The notes: a model not told the origin generated them from the letters alone. 64,000 bases of DNA from Streptosporangium lutulentum (GCF_030811455.1 NZ_JAUSQU010000001.1:2728001-2792000), one strand, 5' to 3'; numbered from the stretch's first letter, positions 6,809-14,618 are shown. Numbers and translations: made by a program.

Positions 6809-8325
6809 GTCGCGTCCGGCGCCGCGCCGGACGTCGTGGTGTCACTGTTGCGTCGTGTCACCCCTGCTGTGGTGTCACCCTCGGTGGCTTCGGCGGGTGA
6901 CAGGAGACCGGCCTGCACCGCCTTGGCGATGTCCCGGTAGACAGTCCGCTTCGCGACACCAACCTGCTCGGCGACTTCCTCCCGCGTCGGCTTCGGCTTG
7001 CGCTGGAGGAGCTGGACAACCTTGGTGACACGCTCATCGGTGTCACCGTTGCTCTTCGTCTGCCGCGTGCGCGCTGTCGCTGTCACCCGCGTCCTACGAC
7101 CAGCAGCGACAGGCTGACGTGTCCGCCGCTGGCGCGGCTTGTCGCCCCGCCCGGTGTCACCCTTGCTGTCCTGCGCCGTGTCACCCTTCCGACCCGGCTG
7201 GGTGTCACCCTTGTCACCGTTGTCGTCCTGCGCCGTGTCACCCGTGTCACCCCGTCCGGTGTCACCTCCCACGAGCCTGCCCCCGACCACGCGGCGGCCG
7301 GTCGCGAGTGACACCAGCGGCACCAGGTTCGCCATCGCCTCGCGGATCTCCGAGCGCATCTCGTTCATCTCGTCGAGGGCCGCGCGCGCCTCGCCCTTCG
7401 CCTCCAGCCCCTCGGCCAGGCGGCCGGTCTCCAGGGCGAGCCGGTCGAAGCCGGTCAGCTCCTTCGGCTCCTCCCAGAACGAGGGTCGCTCCACCTTCGT
7501 CAGGGCGGCCGTGTTGTACAGCGCGCCGATCTGGGCGAGCAACTGCCCCTGCTTGTCCTTGTCCTGCGCGAGGCCGGTGTGCTCGACAGCGCGGTCCATC
7601 GCCCTGTCGAGCTTGACCAGAGCGGCGCGCTGCTTGCGGTCGGACGCGCCGGCCTCGCGCAGCGCCTTGGCCTTCTTCGCCGTAAGGGCGACGCGGGTCA
7701 GCCTGCGATACGCATCCACCTCGGACGCGGTGCGGTCGTTCGACTCGGCCAGGCCGACCCGGACGAGGATGCGCTCAGGGGTGATCCGCCAGTTGATGCG
7801 GGCCTTCCCCGTGAGTCGCTGCCGCTCGATCGCCATGCTGCGCTCCCACAGCCACGCCGCGACCAGCGGAGCAGCCATGCGGAACACGGCCTCGGCGAAG
7901 CTGTGCGCGTCCATCGCCGACAGCACCGCAGACAGGGCGGTCAGCGCCCACACGGCCAGGCCGTCGAGACCCGCCTTGCCGTTTTCCCTCATGTTCCGGC
8001 GAGCCCGCACCGCGCTGGTCACCATGGCGACCTCAATGAACGCGAACAGCATGACCTGCAGGAAGCCCTCGAAGCCAAGCACGTCACCGGAGAAGCGCCA
8101 CATGCCCTGCGCCGAGACGCCGGTCGCGATGCTCGCGGCCACGACGGTTAGAACGTCCTCGGCGGGCCGGGGTGCAACCCATCGGCGCCACGCACGGGAG
8201 ATCCCACCAAAGAGCTTCCGGCCGATCAAGTACCCCACCCCCAGCACCACCACCGCGGCGGCGGCGATGACGGCTGAGCTGATCGGGTTGTCGGTGACGT
8301 ACTCGAACACGGGGGTGATGTCCAT
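6805..8325 (-). CDS. DUF2637 membrane protein fused to a C-terminal helix-turn-helix
   Basis: 506 residues; ATG 8325 overlaps the WhiB-like stop. Residues 1-190 are the DUF2637 membrane region found in transfer genes of actinomycete plasmids and integrative elements: an N-terminal helix, then VLTVVAASIATGVSAQGMW, FLQVMLFAFIEVAMVTSAV and GLAVWALTALSAVLSAMDAH. Residues 200-330 are helical. Residues ~345-410 are low-complexity with repeated GDT units. Residues ~430-480 form a helix-turn-helix (TREEVAEQVGVAKRTVYRDI). The fused DNA-binding domain suggests a membrane protein that contacts element DNA or controls its own operon. Repeats in the C-terminal coding DNA are GTGTCAC units. Confidence 0.75.
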   Translation of the reverse strand: MDITPVFEYVTDNPISSAVIAAAAVVVLGVGYLIGRKLFGGISRAWRRWVAPRPAEDVLTVVAASIATGVSAQGMWRFSGDVLGFEGFLQVMLFAFIEVAMVTSAVRARRNMRENGKAGLDGLAVWALTALSAVLSAMDAHSFAEAVFRMAAPLVAAWLWERSMAIERQRLTGKARINWRITPERILVRVGLAESNDRTASEVDAYRRLTRVALTAKKAKALREAGASDRKQRAALVKLDRAMDRAVEHTGLAQDKDKQGQLLAQIGALYNTAALTKVERPSFWEEPKELTGFDRLALETGRLAEGLEAKGEARAALDEMNEMRSEIREAMANLVPLVSLATGRRVVGGRLVGGDTGRGDTGDTAQDDNGDKGDTQPGRKGDTAQDSKGDTGRGDKPRQRRTRQPVAAGRRTRVTATARTRQTKSNGDTDERVTKVVQLLQRKPKPTREEVAEQVGVAKRTVYRDIAKAVQAGLLSPAEATEGDTTAGVTRRNSDTTTSGAAPDAT

Positions 8326-8687
8326 CAGGCTGCGGCTTCCTCGTTCTCGCTAGCGAAATCGATAGCATCTTTGATGATCACGTTGGCGCGGGCCCAGGGC
8401 GCGAGTCCGCCCCGAATGCCGTACGGCTTGAGGCCCTTCTCTATGACGAGGGGGGTCTCCTCGATCAGGGCCACCTCCAGGCATTCGACCTTGGCCTTGC
8501 AGCCGAAGCAGCGAGCCTTGGCTTCCTGTTCGTAGTCGAGGCGCTGGTTCTTGCCGATCGGCTCCTCGGGGAACCAGCGGTCCGGGTCGGCCCCGGGCCG
8601 GGTGCACAGACCCTTCGCTGCAATCCAGTCGGCGGGGGCGTGGAGCCGGGGAGCGAGACTCAACGCGGGCCGGTTCTTTCGTGTCAT
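8325..8687 (-). CDS. WhiB-like iron-sulfur transcription factor
   Basis: 120 residues from ATG 8687. Four cysteines in the WhiB arrangement are visible: Cys28 (GLCTRPGADPDRWFPEE) and Cys60, Cys63 and Cys69 (CFGCKAKVEC). The glycine turn GIRGG (residues 90-94) stands for the usual G[VI]WGG, with Arg in place of Trp. A short acidic tail follows; the Arg/Lys-rich DNA-binding end of many Wbl proteins is missing. Wbl proteins carry a [4Fe-4S] cluster and act with sigma factor domain 4. As the first gene of the leftward transfer operon, downstream of a palindrome-rich promoter, it probably regulates the element. Confidence 0.85.
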   Translation of the reverse strand: MTRKNRPALSLAPRLHAPADWIAAKGLCTRPGADPDRWFPEEPIGKNQRLDYEQEAKARCFGCKAKVECLEVALIEETPLVIEKGLKPYGIRGGLAPWARANVIIKDAIDFASENEEAAA

Positions 8688-8813
8688 ACTTCTCACAGAC
8701 CTTTCGCGGTCCAAATCTCCTGATTGATATGGGTTGGTTGGGAGCTGGCGGCCTCCGGTGCGGGATGGGTACCCGCAGTAATCCGGGGGCCGCATTTGTG
8801 CGGCTGTCACGTT

Positions 8814-8831
8814 CAGTTATTTAAATAACTG
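8814..8831. promoter_or_regulatory. Perfect 18-bp AT-rich palindrome, candidate operator
   Basis: CAGTTATTTAAATAACTG is its own reverse complement. It lies between the divergent WhiB-like and GntR genes and is strikingly AT-rich for this DNA. It is probably an operator or the core of the divergent promoters. Confidence 0.7.
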
Positions 8832-8881
8832 GCTTGTTCGCGAGTAGCATGCAACGGATCACAAGCGTTTGTCAATCCGAC

Positions 8882-8905
8882 TTGTGAGAGCATGCGATCT
8901 CACAA
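8882..8905. promoter_or_regulatory. Inverted-repeat operator candidate for the GntR regulator
   Basis: TTGTGAGA and TCTCACAA are perfect 8-bp arms around an 8-base spacer, ending 25 bases before the GTG of the GntR gene. A related CACAAG half-site and a small ACAAGCGTTTGT inverted repeat lie just upstream (8856-8872). GntR/HutC proteins bind such dyads, so autoregulation is likely. Confidence 0.6.
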
Positions 8906-8930
8906 CGACAAGCGACAGGAGGAGTGGCCC

Positions 8931-9695
8931 GTGGCATCCGCGCGCTACCGCCAAATCGCGGACGAGCTCCGCGAGCTCATCGCAACCGGTGTCTACCCGC
9001 CCGGATCCACCCTCCCTGGACAGGCCGAACTGCTGACCATGTACGGCACGTCGACCGCCACCTTGGCGGCGGCCACCCGAATCCTCACCGACGCGGGAGT
9101 GATCAGCCGCAACGTCGAGCGAGGACGCCTCGTCGTCCAAGACCCCCGGCCGGTCTACATCGACCTGACCCTGGCCATCCCGCCCGGCAACGGCCGCGGC
9201 CCCTGGGAAACGGCGTGCCATCGCGCCGGGCGAACCGGCACCATGCAGCCCATCTCCGTCACCCAAGTCCCGGCCGAACCGGACGTCGCCCAAGCCCTGC
9301 AGGTCAGCGTCGGCACGATCGTCGTCCGCCGCGCCCGCCACGCCGCGCTCGACGACCAGATGGTCATGCTCGACACGGCGTACTACCCCCTCGCCATCGT
9401 GGAAGACACCCCCGTGGCCGGCACCGGCAAAGTCGTCGGCGGTATCTGGGCCGCGCTCATCGCCGCGGGCATCCTCGATCCGGTGACAGCGCGGGTCCGG
9501 GAACTGATCAGCTCCCGGACCGCGACGAAGGACGAGGCGAAGTCGCTGCGACTACGGGAAGGCGCGTCGGTGCTGACCGCCGAGCGCGTCACCCGCGACG
9601 GCGAGGCCCGGCCAGTGGAACTGCTGCACCGGGTGGCGAACGAGCGGCGGGTGCGGTTCGAGTCGGACAGTATGCCCCTCACTCAGCTCGCGTAA
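8931..9695 (+). CDS. GntR/HutC-family regulator, KorSA-like
   Basis: 254 residues. GTG 8931 is six bases after AGGAGGAG, which fixes the start against the longer reading frame from 8892. Residues 4-70 are a winged helix (YRQIADELRELIATGVYPPG, then TLPGQAELLTMYGTSTATLA), the GntR DNA-binding domain. Residues ~85-245 have the shape of a UTRA ligand-binding domain (VVRRARHAALDDQMVMLDTA; SLRLREGASVLTAERVT). On pSAM2-like elements the divergent GntR protein KorSA represses transfer and replication genes. The same arrangement here, divergent from the transfer operon with dyads between, supports that role. Confidence 0.8.
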   Translation: MASARYRQIADELRELIATGVYPPGSTLPGQAELLTMYGTSTATLAAATRILTDAGVISRNVERGRLVVQDPRPVYIDLTLAIPPGNGRGPWETACHRAGRTGTMQPISVTQVPAEPDVAQALQVSVGTIVVRRARHAALDDQMVMLDTAYYPLAIVEDTPVAGTGKVVGGIWAALIAAGILDPVTARVRELISSRTATKDEAKSLRLREGASVLTAERVTRDGEARPVELLHRVANERRVRFESDSMPLTQLA

Positions 9696-9718
9696 AAGCC
9701 AGCGCTCCCCCTTGCACC

Positions 9719-9746
9719 GGGCCATCCCCGCACACGCGGGGAACAC
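9719..9746 (-). CRISPR. Single orphan CRISPR-type (I-E-like) repeat
   Basis: Read on the minus strand the 28 bases give GTGTTCCCCGCG followed by TGTGCGGGGATGGCCC, the length and GTGTTCCCCGCG...GCGGGGAT form of actinobacterial type I-E repeats, with the usual internal hairpin (CCCCGC / GCGGGG). Only one copy is present. No second repeat, spacer pattern or cas gene is near, so this is not an array. It lies between the GntR gene and the SDR gene. Confidence 0.6.
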
Positions 9747-9828
9747 AGGCAACGGCATCTCTCGCGTGGGGCGTCATGGACGAAACGCGAACTCGCCTTC
9801 TACCCGCTCGTGAGCCAGGATCAAGGGC

Positions 9829-10842
9829 ATGCGAACCCTCATTCTCGGCGGTACGAAGTTCCTCGGGCGCGTCTTGGCGGAAGAGGCTCTGCGCCGTGGC
9901 CACAACGTGACGACGTTCAACCGCGGCACGTCCGGCGATGACGTGCTTGGAGTCGACGCAGTCCGTGGAGACCGCACCAGCGAGAACGACCTGGCGGCGC
10001 TCGCCGCGCGCGGCCCGTGGGATGCGGTGGTCGACACCAGCGGTATGACGACCCCCATGGTGGAGGGCTCCACCCGCGCCCTGGCCGACGCCGTCGACCG
10101 CTACGTCTTCGTCTCCACGGTGAACGTCTACGAGGGATGGCCCACTGACCCGCTCGACGACGAGTCGTCCGTCCGCGAGTACACCCCGGTCGGTCCGGCT
10201 GGCGAGAGCGACGCCGACGAGTACGGCCGACTCAAGGCCGGATCCGAGCAGGCCGTCAGAACCACCTATGGGGAACAGGCCACCCTGCTGCGTCCCAGCG
10301 TCATCCTCGGCCCGCACGAGTATGTCGGTCGCATCCCCTGGTGGCTGTCGCGGATCCAGGCCGGCGGCCGTGTCCTGGCCCCTGGCCGCCCGGAGTGGCC
10401 CATCCAACCGATCGACGTTCGCGACGTCGCCGCGTTCGCCCTGGACACCGCTGAACGGAACCTCGCGGGGTCCTACAACCTGGCCGCGCCGATCGGCCAT
10501 TCCACGTTCGGCGCGTTCCTGGGCGCGTGCCGCGACGTGACCGGCGCCGACGCCGAACTCGTCTGGGTCGACGACGTGTTCCTTCGCGAGCACGGTGTCC
10601 CCGAGTGGGTCGGGCTGCCCCTGTGGCGCGACTACCAGGGCACATGGCACATGGAAACTACCCGTGCCCGCGCCGCAGGTCTGACGTGTCGACCGCTGGA
10701 AGAGACCGTCGCTGACACCTACGCGTGGCTACGCGGCGGAGCTGTGGTCTCCTCCGAACGGTCCGCTGAACTCGGCATCACCCGCGAGCGCGAAGCGGAG
10801 CTCCTCGCCGCGTGGGGCACCCGCGAGGAGGCCGCCAGCTAA
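9829..10842 (+). CDS. Extended SDR (NAD-dependent epimerase/dehydratase or reductase)
   Basis: 337 residues. The N-terminal Rossmann motif is GGTKFLG (residues 7-13), a variant of GxxGxxG, followed by an Arg-rich acceptor loop (NRGT). The catalytic pair is Tyr132 and Lys136 (YGRLK), with Ser96 in VFVSTVNVYEG. A long C-terminal substrate domain contains WPIQPIDVRDVAAFAL. The GGTKFLG/TFNRG form is typical of 'atypical' SDRs that act as reductases or nucleotide-sugar-like epimerases. The substrate is unknown. The stop overlaps the convergent regulator gene by four bases. Confidence 0.8.
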   Translation: MRTLILGGTKFLGRVLAEEALRRGHNVTTFNRGTSGDDVLGVDAVRGDRTSENDLAALAARGPWDAVVDTSGMTTPMVEGSTRALADAVDRYVFVSTVNVYEGWPTDPLDDESSVREYTPVGPAGESDADEYGRLKAGSEQAVRTTYGEQATLLRPSVILGPHEYVGRIPWWLSRIQAGGRVLAPGRPEWPIQPIDVRDVAAFALDTAERNLAGSYNLAAPIGHSTFGAFLGACRDVTGADAELVWVDDVFLREHGVPEWVGLPLWRDYQGTWHMETTRARAAGLTCRPLEETVADTYAWLRGGAVVSSERSAELGITREREAELLAAWGTREEAAS

Positions 10843-12257
10843 GACGACCCAGGGGGAAGCGCCCGGATGGTCGATCCGGAGGCGAACCCCACGAGGTCAT
10901 CGGCGAGTTCATGCACCGCGCGCGTCGCCTGGATCCTGCTGAGCGGAACCCGCATGCCTCTCAGGCGGCGCAGGATCGGCACAGTCCTCATGTCCTCTTG
11001 CAAAGTCAGCACCGGGCGGAGCGTGTCGTGGGCGCCGGACACGTCGCCGAGCAGCAGCCGGGCGGTGCTCATGTCCAACAGGATGGTTGCGTCCACGATC
11101 GCGGAACGCTCCTCAAGGGGCGCAGCCTGTGAGATGGCCAGAGCTCGCTCGGCATGGCCGAGGATCAGGTCCGTGAAGCGCCGTAACGCTGCCGGGTCGA
11201 GCTCGGAATGGCGCCTCTGCACCACCTCCAAGAAGGCGCTGGAAGCACACCGCTCCTCCCGCACCAGGTCCCACACGAACATGCCGCCGACATACTCCAG
11301 ATCGTCTTCGCCGCTTTGGGCGGCGGCTCGTGCGTCCTGAGCCTCTCGCACCGCCTGTAGCGTCTGCTCTGGATTGCCAAGATGTGACCAGGTGCGGGCT
11401 TTGATGCTGCTCAGCCGGGCGGCTGCCACCCCGGTCGGGTGATGCTCCTCACCACGGCGGACCGCGATCAACGCGTCGTTGGGGCAGTCGTTCCAGTACG
11501 AGCTCGTCGCTTGCATGCCGCGGGCCCACACCGCGAGGGGGACGTTACCGATGTTGTTGCCGTGGACCCAGGCCGCGCGAGCGTGGTCAGTGGCCATTCG
11601 GTGCTCGCCCAGGTCGATACTCGCTTCGGAGAGCATCGCGCACAACAGCCCATTCATCAGCGACAGGTCGCGGAGCTGATCCGGGTTCCGGGTCTGCCGG
11701 GTCTTGGCCTCCACGCGATCCCGTAACTGCTTGATCATGGGAAACATGATCACAGGCGACCTATTCAGATAGGTCCGAGCGAGCGCAGTCACGTCGGTCT
11801 CAAGCTCTTCTAAGGCAGACCGGCCGAGCGCCGTTTCGGCGTGGGCGGCGGACTCGCGGGATTCTTCAGCAGCAGACATCATCAACTCGTGCAAACTCGA
11901 AGGAATCGGCTGTTCAGCCGAGGGATGAGATTCATGTGCTGTCCGTATGGCGCCGGACGTTGGTGAAACGTCGATCACGTCAGAGCCGGGAACGGGCATC
12001 ACAACGACAGGAACTTTGGTAAATAGCTCCTTGGGCGGGAGACCGAATATCTTCTCCAGCACCTGGCACGCATCGACCTGCGGAAGCCCTTTGAGCTCAC
12101 CAGCAAGCCACCGCTGATACTGCCTTCGCTCCACGGTCAGCCCACGCTGGCCAGCCTCCTTGGCGGCCTGTTCATAAACGCGGACAAACACTTTGTACGG
12201 CAGCAGATTACGGGCGCGAACGAGCTGCTTCAGGCAAGTCTCCTCGACCTGTTCCAT
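10839..12257 (-). CDS. Transcription regulator: N-terminal HTH plus TPR-like repeats
   Basis: 472 residues. The N-terminal ~85 residues fit the helix-turn-helix of large actinomycete regulators (LTVERRQYQRWLAGELKGLP, then VLEKIFGLPPKELF). A linker follows, then ~300 residues of all-helical, Ala/Arg-rich sequence of TPR type (WSHLGNPEQTLQAVREAQDA; ERALAISQAAPLEERSAI). Such proteins usually control neighbouring biosynthetic genes. It is divergent from the gene at 12489, and the intervening DNA carries phased ATGTCCC heptamers, so it may regulate the 12489-16777 cluster. Confidence 0.75.
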   Translation of the reverse strand: MEQVEETCLKQLVRARNLLPYKVFVRVYEQAAKEAGQRGLTVERRQYQRWLAGELKGLPQVDACQVLEKIFGLPPKELFTKVPVVVMPVPGSDVIDVSPTSGAIRTAHESHPSAEQPIPSSLHELMMSAAEESRESAAHAETALGRSALEELETDVTALARTYLNRSPVIMFPMIKQLRDRVEAKTRQTRNPDQLRDLSLMNGLLCAMLSEASIDLGEHRMATDHARAAWVHGNNIGNVPLAVWARGMQATSSYWNDCPNDALIAVRRGEEHHPTGVAAARLSSIKARTWSHLGNPEQTLQAVREAQDARAAAQSGEDDLEYVGGMFVWDLVREERCASSAFLEVVQRRHSELDPAALRRFTDLILGHAERALAISQAAPLEERSAIVDATILLDMSTARLLLGDVSGAHDTLRPVLTLQEDMRTVPILRRLRGMRVPLSRIQATRAVHELADDLVGFASGSTIRALPPGSS

Positions 12258-12348
12258 CGCGGGTCAGCCCTTCACCGTGGGTCCTGTCGATCGCAGAGTA
12301 AGCGGCAACGCCCAACCATGGAAGCCGCGCGCGCCCTACATGCCACAA

Positions 12349-12388
12349 ATGTCCCACCCGCGTCACATAGATGTCCCGCACATGTCCC
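12349..12388. promoter_or_regulatory. Phased ATGTCCC heptamer direct repeats
   Basis: ATGTCCC begins at 12349, 12371 and 12382, that is with spacings of 22 and 11 bases, placing all copies on one face of the helix. They lie between the divergent TPR regulator and the gene at 12489. Heptamers at 11- or 22-base steps are the pattern bound by Streptomyces SARP-type activators. No SARP is visible nearby. Confidence 0.55.
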
Positions 12389-12488
12389 AACTGGACTCCA
12401 GAAGGCACCATCGAGGCCCTCCCAAAGTCACCGAGTGGACCTTCATGCTCAACCCACTCGCCCCACTTCCAAGTGTTTGAGGGTTCCC

Positions 12489-12908
12489 ATGAGACCTTGT
12501 GAACAGTCTCCTGTCGTCAGTCGTGCTGAAGCTTTAGACATCGAGCATGCAGCCGAAGAGGATGAAGGAAAAGGGATAAGCGAAGCCAGAGTGGAAGAAT
12601 TCAACAGAGCGCTGGCCAATGTGCAGCGGCTGTTGAAGGACGCAGGAATTCACTCCTACTCCGTTCGCACCGTCGGCCTGAAATTGCTGGGCAGCGGCGG
12701 ACCATACCCCATAGGGCACATTCGGTGGCACGTTCCTGAGCTGTTCGTCCGCAGCGACGCCGGATGGTTGATCGCCACGGTGACCATGGGGACGCGCTCC
12801 GGCTGCTACCTGGTTTCCGTCCCAGGCGGTACCGGCCTGCAGACAGCGCGGGAGCCGGAACAGGTCGCGCACCTGATCCTCACACCTCCACCGGGCGGCA
12901 CGTCATGA
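12489..12908 (+). CDS. Small conserved protein, function unknown
   Basis: 139 residues from ATG 12489, six bases after GAGGG. An N-terminal acidic helical part (IEHAAEEDEGKGISEARVEE) precedes a compact alpha/beta region (RWHVPELFVRSDAGWLIATV, then SGCYLVSVPGGTG). No catalytic motif is seen. Its stop overlaps the next start (ATGA), so the two are coupled. The context is the first gene of the rightward cluster behind the heptamer repeats. Confidence 0.6.
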   Translation: MRPCEQSPVVSRAEALDIEHAAEEDEGKGISEARVEEFNRALANVQRLLKDAGIHSYSVRTVGLKLLGSGGPYPIGHIRWHVPELFVRSDAGWLIATVTMGTRSGCYLVSVPGGTGLQTAREPEQVAHLILTPPPGGTS

Positions 12909-13513
12909 CTGCGGCTGTGGCGACACAGCTCCGCGCCCCCGCCGTCGTAGCCCATGAAGGCGAAGCAGTTCCGCAGCACGTGATCTTCGCGGCGGGTCCC
13001 AATGGGCCACGGCTCCGGCATGCGCGACCTCGTCCAGGCGACTGGGGCCATGGGTTCCTGCGCGCCCGGCAGAAGACCAACAAGCGCGGACGCCCCATCT
13101 TCCCGGCGGTCCACACCCGCCGACAGTGGCAGTACATCGACCTCGGGCTCTGCCAGATATGCACCAGGCCGGCCCGCGACCCCGAGTCCGGCCGGTGGTG
13201 GTGGCTACTCTCCGACGACGGCCAGTCATCTGCTCAGGGATACACCAACGCGCCGCCCACCTGCCGGAGCTGCATCCCCGAGGCGATCACCCAGTGCCCG
13301 CACCTTCGCAAGGCCGCGGCCGTCTACACCGTGGGCAGCTTCGAGCCGTACGGCGTCATCGCGAACCTGTATCGACCTCTTGGGGAGCTGGCCATCCCCG
13401 TGATGGAGGGAGTCGAGCTGGCCCTGGCCAACCCCCTTCGTGGGCAGGCGTTGGCCACTCAGCTCCTCGTGCGCCTCCACGAACTCCAGCCCGAGCCACT
13501 TCCGGCTGGCTAA
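12905..13513 (+). CDS. Cys-containing protein, possible zinc-binding, unknown function
   Basis: 202 residues, ATG 12905 overlapping the previous stop. A central CQIC ... CRSC pair of motifs (near residues 80-120), with Trp-rich sequence between (GRWWWLLSDDG), looks like a structural zinc site. HNH-like proteins have similar paired CxxC, but no catalytic His-Asn-His is evident. A second Cys/His pair (QCPHLR) follows. The C-terminus is helical. It is coupled to the gene upstream, and a long structured leader separates it from the SDR gene downstream. Confidence 0.55.
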   Translation: MTAAVATQLRAPAVVAHEGEAVPQHVIFAAGPNGPRLRHARPRPGDWGHGFLRARQKTNKRGRPIFPAVHTRRQWQYIDLGLCQICTRPARDPESGRWWWLLSDDGQSSAQGYTNAPPTCRSCIPEAITQCPHLRKAAAVYTVGSFEPYGVIANLYRPLGELAIPVMEGVELALANPLRGQALATQLLVRLHELQPEPLPAG

Positions 13514-13521
13514 GACTCCGG

Positions 13522-13676
13522 CAGGGGCACAGACGGCCGCCCGTCTGTTTCCGGCTCTCAACTCCGAGCCCCTGTCGGCCACTACCCCCGGTAGGGCCAG
13601 CCTTCCCCGGCCGGTCCCCCCACGGACCGAGCCCTACCGGGGCACCACCCCCCCAGTCACAACTTTCCGGGAAGGA
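13522..13676 (+). promoter_or_regulatory. Highly structured 5' leader, riboswitch-like candidate
   Basis: Several perfect helices are visible: CAGGGGC 13522-13528 with 13568-13574, enclosing ACAGACGG 13529-13536 with 13541-13548; then CCCCGGTAGGGC 13586-13597 with 13631-13642, enclosing CGGTCC 13612-13617 with 13624-13629. CCTTCCCCGG (13601-13610) can also pair, with one bulge, with CCGGGAAGG (13667-13675), which holds the ribosome binding site of the SDR gene at 13683. That gives two mutually competing folds. I do not recognise a known riboswitch class. Confidence 0.5.
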
Positions 13677-13682
13677 AAAATC

Positions 13683-14618
13683 ATGACGTCACGACACGTC
13701 CTGATCACCGGAGGCGCCGGATTCATCGGCACCCACCTATGCGCGGTGCTGCTCGATCGAGGTGACCGCGTCACCGCGCTCGACGACCTGTCGGCCGGCC
13801 GCCTGCCCGCAGTCGATGACCTGCTCACGGTCGACGGGTTCACGCTGCTGCGCCACGACGTCACCGAGCCGTTCCTGGTGTCCGACCGCGTGGATGCCGT
13901 CGTGCACATGGCCACGCCCAACGGGCCGGACGCGATCCGGAAGCGCCCCATCGACACGCTCCGCGCGAACTCGGTCGGCGCGATCAACGCGCTGGAGGTG
14001 GCCAGACACCACGGCGCGCGGTTCGTGCTGGTCTCCACCGGAGACGTCTACGGCGACCCGCTCGTGCATCCCCAGCACGAGACCTACCGAGGCAACGTCG
14101 ACCCCGGAGGGCCGTTCTCGGCCTACACCGAGGGAAAGCGGTTCGCCGAGGCCGCCGTGACCGCTTATGTGAGCCAGCACGGGCTGAACGCCGGAGTGGT
14201 TCGCCCGGCCAACATCTACGGCCCCGGCATGGGCGCTACTCCGGGAGTGGTCGGCACCTTCATCACCAAGGCCCTGGCCGGGCAGACGCTGAAGCTGCAA
14301 GGCGGCACACAAACCCGGACGTTCTGCTACGTCGACGACTTCGTCAGCGGGCTGGTCGCGATGATCGACACCACCGAGATCGGCCCCATCAACCTCGGCA
14401 CGACCGAGGAAATCAGCATCGCCGAGCTGGCCGAACTGATCGTTAAGACGGTCGGCACCGGCGCCATCGAGATCACCCCGGGGCGCGACCAAGACTCCGC
14501 TCGACGCTGCCCGGACATCACCCGCGCAGACGAACTCCTGGGCTGGAAACCGCAGATGCCGCTGGCCGAGGGCATCGAGCGCACCGTCGCCTGGGCCCGC
14601 GCCGCGCACACCGGCTGA
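13683..14618 (+). CDS. Extended SDR, nucleotide-sugar epimerase/decarboxylase-like
   Basis: 311 residues, ATG 13683 after GGGAAGG. The Rossmann motif GGAGFIG is at residues 10-16, with Asp-rich loop DDLSAGR typical of NAD-dependent nucleotide-sugar enzymes. The catalytic Ser118 (LVSTGDVYG), Tyr148 and Lys152 (YTEGK) are present, as is the family RPANIYGP motif. It resembles UDP-glucuronate decarboxylases and epimerases, with unknown substrate. It heads a tight rightward set with a sulfur-carrier-like protein, a SUMF1-domain enzyme and a second SDR, suggesting a pathway to a modified sugar or other small molecule. Confidence 0.85.
   Translation: MTSRHVLITGGAGFIGTHLCAVLLDRGDRVTALDDLSAGRLPAVDDLLTVDGFTLLRHDVTEPFLVSDRVDAVVHMATPNGPDAIRKRPIDTLRANSVGAINALEVARHHGARFVLVSTGDVYGDPLVHPQHETYRGNVDPGGPFSAYTEGKRFAEAAVTAYVSQHGLNAGVVRPANIYGPGMGATPGVVGTFITKALAGQTLKLQGGTQTRTFCYVDDFVSGLVAMIDTTEIGPINLGTTEEISIAELAELIVKTVGTGAIEITPGRDQDSARRCPDITRADELLGWKPQMPLAEGIERTVAWARAAHTG

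Noticed and set aside
7139..8353. A 404-codon open frame on the plus strand
   Set aside because: Antisense to the DUF2637 protein, whose domain pattern and ATGA couplings are convincing.
8349..8366. Bipartite motif copy GCTAGC-N6-GATAGC inside the WhiB-like gene, and GCTTGC-N6-GCTTGC at 4349-4366
   Set aside because: Both are inside coding sequence; kept in the motif finding as supporting but not annotated separately because chance is more likely there.
9719..9746. A CRISPR array
   Set aside because: Only a single repeat exists, with no second copy at spacer distance and no cas genes, so it is listed as an orphan repeat only.
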